From Anaerolineae bacterium (GTDB taxonomy: Bacteria; Chloroflexota; Anaerolineae; Aggregatilineales; Aggregatilineaceae), in NCBI GenBank assembly GCA_016929355.1, contig JAFGJA010000322.1, positions 1 to 48,058 on the forward strand: a stretch of 48,058 nt of DNA, written 5' to 3'. Positions 27,265 to 36,187 of this stretch are shown here, piece after piece. How positions within the stretch are numbered: the stretch's first letter is position 1; the number at the start of each line of letters is the position of its first letter. Position numbers and translations under genes: made by a program. A model generated the notes under the pieces. The model saw nothing but the letters and a program-made list of their open reading frames with translations, was not told the origin of the DNA and searched no databases.

Positions 27265-29985
27265 TTAGAATCTCGCTTCCGTATTGTTGCCAATAATATA
27301 TTCCACTAAATAACCAGGGCGCTGCACCCGATGCATGATCCGATCTTCGCCTTCCATAATCGGCAGACTGCTGCGCGGAATTTGATTTTCATCTGCGCCC
27401 CGAATACGGATGTCATCCAGGTAGAAGGCTTTTTCTTCGCTCACTTTGGGATCGTTATGGGTAGACACAACAATCTTTTCGAATTCCCCGATATTACGGA
27501 AAGTCTTTTTGTTTACCCCGAAGGCAGCGAGCGAAATTGTCGTCACAATGTCTTCATGGCCTTGTGTATCGCGCGTTTTAAGGACTAACGTGCCTTGCAA
27601 TGGATTTTGACGGCGTCGTTGATAGATAACCACCGCACCGATCACAATAGCCAGCAGACCAATGATCAACCCCAAGATCACGATCCCACCAACTATGGTT
27701 ACGATTGACCATTCGCGGTTGTGTTCAACTACTGCCCGTGACGGATTCCAGTCATAATCGCCAACCAACGCCATTGCCGGCGATTGAACACTGGCTTCGA
27801 CCTTATAATCGCCACGCCCCCGGTGCTCCAGGGTGGTCTGGTAGATACCTTTGCTCACTTCGACCATCTGCGTTGTGAGGTCTTCGGATTCATCGCCGTG
27901 CTTCAAGATCACTGTCGGGCGCGTCTCCGTCCCACTGGTGAGATCGCTTAACGAAACCGCATTGTTCGATTCATCTCTGATTTCAACCTGAATAACGAGC
28001 GGGGTTTTACCCAGAAACTCAAACGGCCATACCTCTTCAGACGATCCATTTTCAGGACGCAAAACCAACACACGCAAATCTATGATCGGGCGAACTTCCA
28101 ACGGCAGCAGGGTCGAACCAACAGCATCAAATGTGCCATCCGTCGCCGGCCACCCAACCGCTACATCGACCACATACTGCCCCGGCTGGTCAATGACCAG
28201 ATCAGACAACACCTCACCCACATTGGCTGTCGGGCTATTAGGGTATACAGTATCCTGTAACACGACGGTTCCAGCCTGGTCGGTAGCTGTCACTTGAAAG
28301 GCCATATCTGCGGCGGCGGGCAAAGGCTGCCCCGATACTTTCGTGCGAATTTCGGCGCGCAAGCCCACTGGCTGCCCTGCGCGTTGGCTGGCGGGATTTA
28401 GCCCGTTGATGTCGACATAAGACTCCTGAATGGTGATCATGTCACGCTGAGTGCCCTGCGCGTCAATCACGACATTTTTCATCGTCGCATCTCGCAGCAC
28501 ATAGACAACCTGACCAGCATTATCGAGATAACTCGCATCCAGGCGCACTTCGAAATCACCAGAGAAACGTAAGAATTCGGTGGCCGTAAACTGGTTGATG
28601 CCTGGTGCATTAGCCGTATCCAGCGCCAATGGAATCTCATAATCAGGCGGCCCCTGGGGTGTCGTGATCCCGTCGGTGCGGTAGAGTTTGAGGACCACAT
28701 CCAGTTTATAATTCGGATTGAGCGGATCGCCATAGACAGCAAGCGGCACACCTGTCCCATCCACAATGCGCGCTGTGAATGTGATCGGGGTATACATAAA
28801 CAGTTCGGGCTGCCCCGGCGTGGCGGGGATCACTTCGGCTGCCCCCACAGCGCTGATCAGATCGGTCACCGCTTCGACATTTTGAATCAAATTCGAGGGT
28901 TGAACCTGGGATAAATCCAACTGCCACTGCCCCGGTTCAGGCAAGAGAATTTCATACGTTTGGATTGCAGTTCCCACCCCCTGTGTTTTAACAGGAGATT
29001 GTGTGCCATCAGGCCGCCGGACAATCTCGTTGGTGATTGGGGTATTATCGGTTTTGAAAATATTGATGCGCAAAAACTGCTGGTAAGGCGGTACATCAAA
29101 GACACCAACACCGTTATTCAGTGGAATGGTCTGTCGCCGTACAGCGCTGCTGATCTGGCTGATCAGGTCAGTCAGAATGCGATTGAACTCACTAGAAATT
29201 TCTGCCCCATTCATCACCTGAACATACTGTTCCATTGGGTTACAGCCTGCCGCTTGGTTGGCGCATACAATCGTCTCCCAAGCCGTTTGCCATTTGGTAA
29301 AAAATTGATTGTTGGCATCAGAGATAACCACATAGAGTTTGTAGTCAGGGAAATTGGTGCGCATTAACTCTTCAATACGCGCCAAATGAGCGGTTTTAGT
29401 CTGATCGTTGCAAGTATTAGATGCACACGGTTCCCCATCGGTCAGCAATACAATGGCCTTGAGATGCTGGGTTCCCGTTGCCGATGGAGCAGGAGCCTGA
29501 TCAAACATCTGCTTGGCTTCGCGTAGCGCTTCATACATATCTGTATTGCCCAGATTGACATTGCCAAAACGTTGATCAGAAATGTCTGTTCCCAAACGCT
29601 GCGCATCAGCATCTTGCAAATAGCTGAGATTTGTCCAATCCAACAGCAACCGTTGTGAATCACCGAAACCGAACAACCCCATGTTGACTTCCAGTGGATC
29701 ATAGTTTTTCACAAGGTCCTGAAATTGGTAAAGCCATTGCAACGAATATTGCGGAGCCTGGAATCGCAACCCATCGGGGTCTGTACCATTTCCCCAATAG
29801 TCAGGCGCACCACAGGGAATGCCACAGGTGCTACCACTTTGATCGACTACAAACAGCATATCGACGCCGCTGTATACTGGCGGTGAAGGCGACTGCGCCT
29901 GAACCGATGTGCTCGCAACGTGTAAACCTGCAACCAGCACCCCCAACGCGCCGATTAAAACGAGCCACTTCCTTACATTAGCCAT
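27265..29985 (-). CDS. VWA-domain membrane protein (module 2)
   Basis: I start the gene at the ATG of MANVRKWL (29983-29985), five bases after AAGGTGA; an in-frame GTG three codons upstream lies inside that ribosome site. The 906-residue protein has a signal peptide, a VWA domain with DQSGS at about 48-52 and LLTDGEPC later, several Ig-like regions, one membrane segment (about 762-787) followed by QRRRQ, and a cytosolic domain of 114 residues beginning LQGTLVLK, the same type as in two other VWA proteins here. Cysteine pairs in the VWA domain (CGIPC; CASNTC) suggest disulfides outside the cell. It follows the lipoprotein gene and precedes an intact tubulin-like gene by 33 bases, so the pair is likely made together and may form one transmembrane unit. 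Confidence 0.87.
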   Translation of the reverse strand: MANVRKWLVLIGALGVLVAGLHVASTSVQAQSPSPPVYSGVDMLFVVDQSGSTCGIPCGAPDYWGNGTDPDGLRFQAPQYSLQWLYQFQDLVKNYDPLEVNMGLFGFGDSQRLLLDWTNLSYLQDADAQRLGTDISDQRFGNVNLGNTDMYEALREAKQMFDQAPAPSATGTQHLKAIVLLTDGEPCASNTCNDQTKTAHLARIEELMRTNFPDYKLYVVISDANNQFFTKWQTAWETIVCANQAAGCNPMEQYVQVMNGAEISSEFNRILTDLISQISSAVRRQTIPLNNGVGVFDVPPYQQFLRINIFKTDNTPITNEIVRRPDGTQSPVKTQGVGTAIQTYEILLPEPGQWQLDLSQVQPSNLIQNVEAVTDLISAVGAAEVIPATPGQPELFMYTPITFTARIVDGTGVPLAVYGDPLNPNYKLDVVLKLYRTDGITTPQGPPDYEIPLALDTANAPGINQFTATEFLRFSGDFEVRLDASYLDNAGQVVYVLRDATMKNVVIDAQGTQRDMITIQESYVDINGLNPASQRAGQPVGLRAEIRTKVSGQPLPAAADMAFQVTATDQAGTVVLQDTVYPNSPTANVGEVLSDLVIDQPGQYVVDVAVGWPATDGTFDAVGSTLLPLEVRPIIDLRVLVLRPENGSSEEVWPFEFLGKTPLVIQVEIRDESNNAVSLSDLTSGTETRPTVILKHGDESEDLTTQMVEVSKGIYQTTLEHRGRGDYKVEASVQSPAMALVGDYDWNPSRAVVEHNREWSIVTIVGGIVILGLIIGLLAIVIGAVVIYQRRRQNPLQGTLVLKTRDTQGHEDIVTTISLAAFGVNKKTFRNIGEFEKIVVSTHNDPKVSEEKAFYLDDIRIRGADENQIPRSSLPIMEGEDRIMHRVQRPGYLVEYIIGNNTEARF

Positions 29986-30021
29986 TATCTTCACCTTAAT
30001 ATTTCATTTGATTAAAAACAA

Positions 30022-31605
30022 TCATTGCCAGTTTAGGGCTGATGTGTTGATCTCAACGAATGCAAAAACTTCGCGCCATGTCCAGGTGGAATCCGTTGCC
30101 GGGTTTGTCAACATAAGATCGCTTCTGTAGTCTATATCTAATCTATCTGTCGTAAAAGTTAGAAACATATCTGGTTTATTTGTTTGAACATAGGTATCCC
30201 ATGCCGTTATAGCCATGATCGTACCTTTTTCAGCTTCAAATGCGGTATCTGGCACATAAAAGCGGACTAAACCGGTAGTTGTGGGACGATTTGCATCCCA
30301 TGTTTGCGTTGTATGCAATCGAAAATTCACAGGGATTTCATTTTCAGGAAACGTCAGTGTGGCTCCATTTGGCAATTGTAACACAGCAGTGGGATCGATA
30401 ATTCGGACGGTACGCGCAGTGAAAATTGTGGTATCGGTATATTGCAAAGCGCGGCCATCTTGTCCTGGCGCTAATATTTCCCAACCAACCACCCAGGTTT
30501 CCCGCCACGGAGAAAAGCCCGTATAAATATACGGTGCTGTCGGATCCCACACTGTTTCAGTCGCCACACACTCACCATCAGCGATCACACTACGGGGCGC
30601 AGTTGGATATTGCGGAAAATAATTGTTATCTGGCGCAGCATAGGGCACAGCGCCAACGTGATAACAGATCACCGCTATCGTTTTTATCCCATGTCCCCGT
30701 TCATCCCGCGCCGCAACACCGATATAGGCTCGCTCATCCAGGGACCAAAACACTCTATCGCTGATCTGAACATCCAGGTGCGCGGCGGGTGGCCCCCAAT
30801 AAACCGGCACACAGTTTTCCCCCATATCCATCCGGTCAGCCAACCGTACACACAATGTCCCCTGCCCTCTTACGGGAGTTGTTGGTGCAATATACCGTAC
30901 CAGTGTACTGCCCGGCTGCATCTCAAGTCGCACCGCTTCAGCCTGATCGTCTGCGGTCTGCAACAAACCGGCTGATGCACCCACCACAACGGGGTAACGC
31001 CCGCCTAAGGTAGCGGGATACGTTTGCAGATTGAGCGCAACATCCTGGGCCATGCCGGTTGCGATAACGAGCGGTCCATCAAAGCCCAATGTGACCGTCT
31101 GCCTGACCAATGTCAACTCCGCCGTATCCTGCGCACGTCCGAGGCGCGGCACATCAATAATAGCGGAAAGAAGCACCTGACTTTCGCTGCCCGTTTCACC
31201 CGCCGTGTAGACCGTCATGGCCTGCCCATCAGCAAGCGGGACACTGATTGGATTAACGCTACCACCGCCCTCGACCCGAAAAAACACTGTCAAGCCTTGC
31301 ATTTCCAAACTGGGCGGCGCGCTCACGGTCACAGTTACCCGTGTTGTTGAATGTCCGTCACCGGGCAGTTGCTGATCCGGCACATCAACAGTAACTGCAA
31401 TGTTGACATCGGATAGTTGTGGTGTTGGCGTAAACGTGGGCGACGGTATAGGGGTTATCGTCGCCGTAGGAACCGGCGTGAGTGTCGGGGTGGATGTCAG
31501 TATTTTGGCATCTTGACCACATGCTGCCAGCAGAATCACAACCATCAACCAGAACCAACACGATACGCGGCGCACACCTCGCTCACCAGCAAACCCTCGC
31601 ACCAC
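30022..31605 (-). CDS. Lipoprotein with Thr-Pro linker and invasin/Ig-like repeats
   Basis: A 527-residue protein starting at GTG (31603-31605) with AGAGGGAG upstream. The signal sequence ends in a lipobox, LLAAC, making C29 the lipidated residue. A Thr-Pro linker follows (about 38-64), then beta-rich domains; the segment around GDGHSTTRVTVTV resembles bacterial Big-type Ig repeats. No enzymatic motif is seen. It would sit on the outer face of the cytoplasmic membrane in a single-membrane cell. It is placed between the SH3b membrane protein and a VWA protein with short gaps, so it is probably an extracytoplasmic partner of the VWA proteins. Ligand and partner are unknown. Confidence 0.82.
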   Translation of the reverse strand: MVRGFAGERGVRRVSCWFWLMVVILLAACGQDAKILTSTPTLTPVPTATITPIPSPTFTPTPQLSDVNIAVTVDVPDQQLPGDGHSTTRVTVTVSAPPSLEMQGLTVFFRVEGGGSVNPISVPLADGQAMTVYTAGETGSESQVLLSAIIDVPRLGRAQDTAELTLVRQTVTLGFDGPLVIATGMAQDVALNLQTYPATLGGRYPVVVGASAGLLQTADDQAEAVRLEMQPGSTLVRYIAPTTPVRGQGTLCVRLADRMDMGENCVPVYWGPPAAHLDVQISDRVFWSLDERAYIGVAARDERGHGIKTIAVICYHVGAVPYAAPDNNYFPQYPTAPRSVIADGECVATETVWDPTAPYIYTGFSPWRETWVVGWEILAPGQDGRALQYTDTTIFTARTVRIIDPTAVLQLPNGATLTFPENEIPVNFRLHTTQTWDANRPTTTGLVRFYVPDTAFEAEKGTIMAITAWDTYVQTNKPDMFLTFTTDRLDIDYRSDLMLTNPATDSTWTWREVFAFVEINTSALNWQ

Positions 31606-31635
31606 ATTACTCCCTCTACATGCTACAACCCATCC

Positions 31636-33039
31636 CTATTGTTCTGCCCACAACTCCGCCCCCGTATCAGACCGCACCCAGGCTAACCCTTCTCCTAGAG
31701 CAACTTGATACCATATCCAATCAGATCGTTGTCCATCAACTTGCAAAATCATCAAAGGATAAACCAAAATTACATCATTTACACTGCGTAACAAAGCCCC
31801 ATTAACTGAAGGTTCGGCTCGAAAATTTACAGAGGTAGGATTTGCAGGAATATATACTAACGGAGTCGGTGACACCGGACCTAACCTAATACCCAGGTCT
31901 GTAGGCTTGATACTAATCGTAAACGAAGGCACGCTCGCTGGATTTGCATCATCTGCTACGGGTTGGAAAATAAACTTTTGGCTCTCGCCCGGTGCAAATT
32001 CCCATAGATGGTCATTTGTCAGTTCAGAAGATACGCACTCGTCATTGATAACAAACACACCGGGTAACGTAATATTCACATTGACCTGGTAATGACGCTC
32101 TATGTTTCCGGTTGGATAATCAGTTTCCAACCCAACGACCAGTGGATAAAAGGGTCGCGTTAAATCCAAAGCCGGGCAGGATTCGGCTAACTTTGTTTGG
32201 CGATCTACATCAAATTCTGCGGCGGTAGTTTCAAATTTAATCGGCAGCGCATCACGTCGGATTTCTATGGGTAATACTACCGCGCGTTCGTTATAGATAT
32301 GGAATTCAAGATCAATCATGCCCAACTTATTTGCATCGAGCGGGGGGCAATACACAGCGCTGCGGATCGTATTAGCCCCAATCACAATCGCAGATGTCCT
32401 TACATTTTGCGCACATCCTTCAGCACTATCCGCCACGATGCCCACCGGGGCAACTGGCGTGATCTCTAGTGACTGGGTGGTTGTATTAGCAATCATCAAT
32501 GGGATAAACTGCGTACTGCCCGCATAAACCACTGGATCACCTTCTACCCATACAACGATAGAGAAAGGAGTCGTGATTTCATCCGGGGCTGGTGCAGCCT
32601 GAGTCAACGCCTCCGCCACGGTTGTGCCCACTATCTCCTGCGCGCGTTGCTCATACAGTCGCTGCTGCGCATCTAAGGTCTGCTGCTGATTGACAACTAC
32701 AGCTTGAGCGGTTCGCGTTGCATTCATATCAAGAGTCGGCATGATGATCGGTGATGCGGTAACGGCGGCGTCATTTGTGTTATCCGGCACAGGTGACTCA
32801 ACCGGGGATACTTGAACCGTTGGCGTCAGCAAGTTTAACAATGCGACCTGTGTTCGTTCCAAACCATCAATGGTATTTTGTTGTCGCTGGCGTGACACTA
32901 ATCCGAATGCAAAGGCCATACCAGCTACAACCACAGCGAGTATCACAAAACCATACACGATCCACCCGCGATCATTACCGGCAGCAGTAGCTAACCGAAA
33001 GCGTACCGGAGGGGCATTCCGTTTTGGATCACTCGCCAT
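31636..33039 (-). CDS. Single-pass membrane protein with C-terminal SH3b-like domain
   Basis: A 467-residue protein with a cytosolic N-terminus of about 25 residues and one membrane segment (about 27-48). A short coiled coil and a Pro/Thr-rich spacer lead to a beta-rich middle (about 155-390) with three cysteines, and an SH3b-like domain at the C-terminus (about 397-467; VNFRAEPSVNGALLRSV, then WYQV and GLAWVRSD). SH3b domains often bind cell-wall peptides, which fits an outside location. The ATG has AGGAG upstream and lies inside the end of the preceding gene (11-base overlap), indicating translational coupling with the coiled-coil protein. A role in connecting the system to the cell wall is inferred from the SH3b domain. 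Confidence 0.8.
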   Translation of the reverse strand: MASDPKRNAPPVRFRLATAAGNDRGWIVYGFVILAVVVAGMAFAFGLVSRQRQQNTIDGLERTQVALLNLLTPTVQVSPVESPVPDNTNDAAVTASPIIMPTLDMNATRTAQAVVVNQQQTLDAQQRLYEQRAQEIVGTTVAEALTQAAPAPDEITTPFSIVVWVEGDPVVYAGSTQFIPLMIANTTTQSLEITPVAPVGIVADSAEGCAQNVRTSAIVIGANTIRSAVYCPPLDANKLGMIDLEFHIYNERAVVLPIEIRRDALPIKFETTAAEFDVDRQTKLAESCPALDLTRPFYPLVVGLETDYPTGNIERHYQVNVNITLPGVFVINDECVSSELTNDHLWEFAPGESQKFIFQPVADDANPASVPSFTISIKPTDLGIRLGPVSPTPLVYIPANPTSVNFRAEPSVNGALLRSVNDVILVYPLMILQVDGQRSDWIWYQVALGEGLAWVRSDTGAELWAEQ

Positions 33040-35020
33040 GTGTTACGCTCCTTGAGTCGTTCGTGTCTTCGTCAGAAGTTTCTACCGGGTTAGCTGCTCG
33101 CCCCATAATGCGATCACTTTGTTGAGCTTTTTTACATGCCACCTGATACCAATAATTGATGACGCTCAAATTCCCCTCATTATTATCTGCCAGGGCCGCT
33201 AATTCCTCCCCAAATTTTGGGAGAGGTTCGCGCTTTTTCATCACACGCTGATACACATTCAATCGCTTAACATGGTACATCAGCGCACGATTCCAGTCTG
33301 GGAAAACTTTTCCAAACGCGGCCACCGAACATGAAGAAACTAATCTCAACAGGTCGTCGATTAGCTCCAGGCGTTCTGTATCTTTTTGCACCTCTGTATA
33401 AACCGAATCAACAAAATAGCACAAGAGAGCAACTTCTGCATTTATTAAGGCGCTAAACTGGCGCTGAAACATGGCTAAATTATTGTTCAGGCCTGTTTGA
33501 TACTCATTGATTTGATTATTGACTCGAGTGGCAAGCGCGCTTGTTTGCGTATCGAGATCGGTTTTTAAGGTGTTCTGTTGGGTTATAAATTCCCGCCTCA
33601 ACACGGCCATCTCGTCCAAAATCGCTTGATTAGCATCCCGGATAGCGCGATTGATGGCGGCTGAATCTGGAGGCGGAGGCAAGACAGGCATTTCTGACTG
33701 CGCTTTCGCCAACTCATCCAATCGATCAGTCAATGTCTGGATAGTCGTTATATGGGTTTTAGCCTGCTCGCGCATGGATTTTTGCGTTTCTTCGTTCTGA
33801 TCCACGATCTGCTGTGCCATCCTTTGCAGATTGTCTACCAGACTACGTATGGCTTGTTCATCACCTAAAATATCACTCATATCCCACCCTATATCATTTG
33901 ATTGGCGGATTAAATCTATGATCGCTGTGAAGATAGGGAGCGGTTGTTCCAGTATCGAATGCTTCTCTGGGTTTTCAATCTGATTATCAAGCGCTAAGGC
34001 ACGCCAGTCGAGAAAGTGTTGATATAACCCATTGTACTCTTCGATAAGCCTGCGAATGTCCTGTATCGCCATATCGTCATTGACACCCGCTAAAGTTCGC
34101 TTAATCTCGTCCCAAAGTACATCCACAACGTTGACCACAGGATAAACATCACGAATATCTGCGATGCGTTTAGTTTTGACCGCCTGAGCAATGTCTTGAT
34201 GGGCACGATCAATAGCGCTGCGGGCTATATCATTAAGCTGTGCGATCAGAAACGGCGCATTCCAATGCGAGGTTTGTAGCTCATCGCGCAATTGTAATGC
34301 GCGAGGCAGTGCAATATTGAGCGGCAGATCATCAGAACGATGGCGCACAAACCGCACGATATCGCCGACCGGCGCTAACTTAGCCCGCAGCCAACCATGC
34401 ACCGCCTCACTACTCAGGGCAAGCGCCAGATAATAGATGTCTTCGATTTGCTCGGCGGGCTGCTCATCAGCTAAGGCAGTTTGCAATTCCACGATCAACC
34501 GATCAGCATACATCCTGCCCGGCAGCGAGTCTTGGACCAACCAGTCACGTTGATCACTCTTGGTAGGAAAATATAGATAAGGGATGTTTTCCAAACTCTG
34601 CTGCGCTTTGTGCCACAGCGCATATCGCTCCTCAAGCCGCCAAGCCGCTCGCCGGTAATTGATCGCCTCCTGACGCAACATAATTTCGGCTTCAAGCTGA
34701 TCCAACATCTGTTCAAAAACTTCGAGCGCATGATCCCCTAAATCGGCCTGGACCCGCTCGCGCGCTGCGCGGGCACGTTCCGTAGCCGCCGCAAGGTCTG
34801 CTTCGTCATCCTCACCGGGATCACGCACCAGAGTTTTCATTACCGCGAGTATATCAGTCTGCAAGTCACGGGTGAGCATTTCGCTGCGACTCAGACTCCA
34901 TTGTTTTTCAAATGCATCACGCGCCGTTTTGAGTGCGCTCAACACCACATCCCACCGCTCCAGCGTTTGCCGAGTGATCAGATCGATGGCGTTGAAAGAA
35001 AGATTCCTTTCCGATGTCAT
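33029..35020 (-). CDS. Cytosolic coiled-coil protein
   Basis: Family not recognised. The 663-residue product has no signal peptide or membrane segment. It is helical throughout, with a strong coiled coil at about 400-520 interrupted by a short proline run (LPPPPDS), and ends in a polar tail. The ATG sits two bases after the kinase stop codon and uses the GGGG that is part of that gene's last codons as ribosome site, so kinase and coiled-coil protein are tightly coupled in translation. That makes it a good candidate for a kinase substrate or scaffold. It also overlaps the SH3b membrane protein downstream by 11 bases. No catalytic motif is visible. Confidence 0.78.
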   Translation of the reverse strand: MTSERNLSFNAIDLITRQTLERWDVVLSALKTARDAFEKQWSLSRSEMLTRDLQTDILAVMKTLVRDPGEDDEADLAAATERARAARERVQADLGDHALEVFEQMLDQLEAEIMLRQEAINYRRAAWRLEERYALWHKAQQSLENIPYLYFPTKSDQRDWLVQDSLPGRMYADRLIVELQTALADEQPAEQIEDIYYLALALSSEAVHGWLRAKLAPVGDIVRFVRHRSDDLPLNIALPRALQLRDELQTSHWNAPFLIAQLNDIARSAIDRAHQDIAQAVKTKRIADIRDVYPVVNVVDVLWDEIKRTLAGVNDDMAIQDIRRLIEEYNGLYQHFLDWRALALDNQIENPEKHSILEQPLPIFTAIIDLIRQSNDIGWDMSDILGDEQAIRSLVDNLQRMAQQIVDQNEETQKSMREQAKTHITTIQTLTDRLDELAKAQSEMPVLPPPPDSAAINRAIRDANQAILDEMAVLRREFITQQNTLKTDLDTQTSALATRVNNQINEYQTGLNNNLAMFQRQFSALINAEVALLCYFVDSVYTEVQKDTERLELIDDLLRLVSSCSVAAFGKVFPDWNRALMYHVKRLNVYQRVMKKREPLPKFGEELAALADNNEGNLSVINYWYQVACKKAQQSDRIMGRAANPVETSDEDTNDSRSVTHGE

Positions 35021-35022
35021 CG

Positions 35023-36171
35023 CTACCCCTTATCCCAATGACGATAGCCACTCGTTGAAGCTGGTCGCAAAAGCCGATTAACATAGTCATATGCGGCATC
35101 AAGTTCATCGCGCTCCAAGCGCGCCACAATTTCCCGGCTGTGCGGATCATCAAAACCACGTGTGATAAATTGACTCACGAGTGTGTCCCGATTCTCTTTA
35201 TCTTGCTCACCACATCCCGCGACCCGCCACGCTAAATCGGCCCAAACCGTTTCACATTCCTCCGGTGAAAGCGCAGCCGGAGCGGGTAATAAATTGCTCA
35301 GTTCATCCAGAAGCGATGGTTGATTATTTGCCAACTCATCCGCGTTCATAACCAGCAATGCCAGCCACACTTCCAACGCGCGCCGCAACGGGGTATGACT
35401 GGGATAGCCAGAGGAATCGACAAATCGGCGTTGAATATCGGTATGGACCGCCACGGCCAGAATCGCCCGCAAACCCACGCTAGGGAAACCACCCGGCACG
35501 TCAGGATACTCGCGGGGAAGCCATAACAGATCATTGAATGGTTTGAATGGCGGGGAGCCAATCCGTTCCAGCAGCAATTGATGCCATAACTGCCCAAAAA
35601 CTTGCAGTTCGGCAGCCAAAAAATCGGGGGTAGCAGGGTTAAGCACGTTCCAATCAATGATGATTAGCCGCCCCTGCTCATCTAGAAAAAAGTCCTTCAC
35701 TTTGCGATCAGTACAGGAACGCTGCAACATTCGCACAGTTTCCATGACACGCGCGTAATCAAGCGCCGCCCTGACCGCCATTTCTTCGGCGGCGATCCAA
35801 TTGCCATCAGCCAATAAGTGCTGGATACTTCTTGATAGGAGCGACGCATAATAGGGCATGACTAACACGCCCCCATCGGTTGCCATATCGTCGCGCTGCC
35901 CCCAAGCTACTGAAGGCAAGGGCACACGTTCAGCAAACCGGTAACGCTCCCACAAGGCTTTCAGAATATTATACTCCGTTTTAAATTCAGTCAGAGTCGC
36001 CGGGGTATGCGGCACTTTGACAACATACCGGCCATCATGTGTCGAATAAATCGCACCCACCATCCCTTTCCCGATGCGATTGTCCAGATTATCGTCATAG
36101 ATGACCGTATCCAATAGAGGCATATCACCAACAATATCCTGTTGGTTGATCCTAACGCGAATTTCTGACAT
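35023..36171 (-). CDS. Protein kinase-like protein with altered catalytic loop
   Basis: A 382-residue soluble protein with the outline of a Ser/Thr kinase fold. It shows a glycine-rich loop IGKGMVGAIY (33-42), the lysine strand YVVKV (K52), and helix-C E67. The catalytic loop CTDRKVKDFFLD (153-164) takes the place of HRDxKxxN, and IIDWN (171-175) the place of DFG. The catalytic D155, the lysine two residues on and the metal-binding D173 are kept, while H and R of HRD are replaced by C and T, and the N is D160. Activity is possible but atypical. The C-terminal 200 residues are helical and unassigned. The ribosome site is AAAGGGG. It lies 16 bases after a tubulin-like gene and 2 bases before the coiled-coil gene, so it may phosphorylate members of this system. 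Confidence 0.8.
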   Translation of the reverse strand: MSEIRVRINQQDIVGDMPLLDTVIYDDNLDNRIGKGMVGAIYSTHDGRYVVKVPHTPATLTEFKTEYNILKALWERYRFAERVPLPSVAWGQRDDMATDGGVLVMPYYASLLSRSIQHLLADGNWIAAEEMAVRAALDYARVMETVRMLQRSCTDRKVKDFFLDEQGRLIIIDWNVLNPATPDFLAAELQVFGQLWHQLLLERIGSPPFKPFNDLLWLPREYPDVPGGFPSVGLRAILAVAVHTDIQRRFVDSSGYPSHTPLRRALEVWLALLVMNADELANNQPSLLDELSNLLPAPAALSPEECETVWADLAWRVAGCGEQDKENRDTLVSQFITRGFDDPHSREIVARLERDELDAAYDYVNRLLRPASTSGYRHWDKG

Positions 36172-36187
36172 TCAGGCCCCTTTCAAG

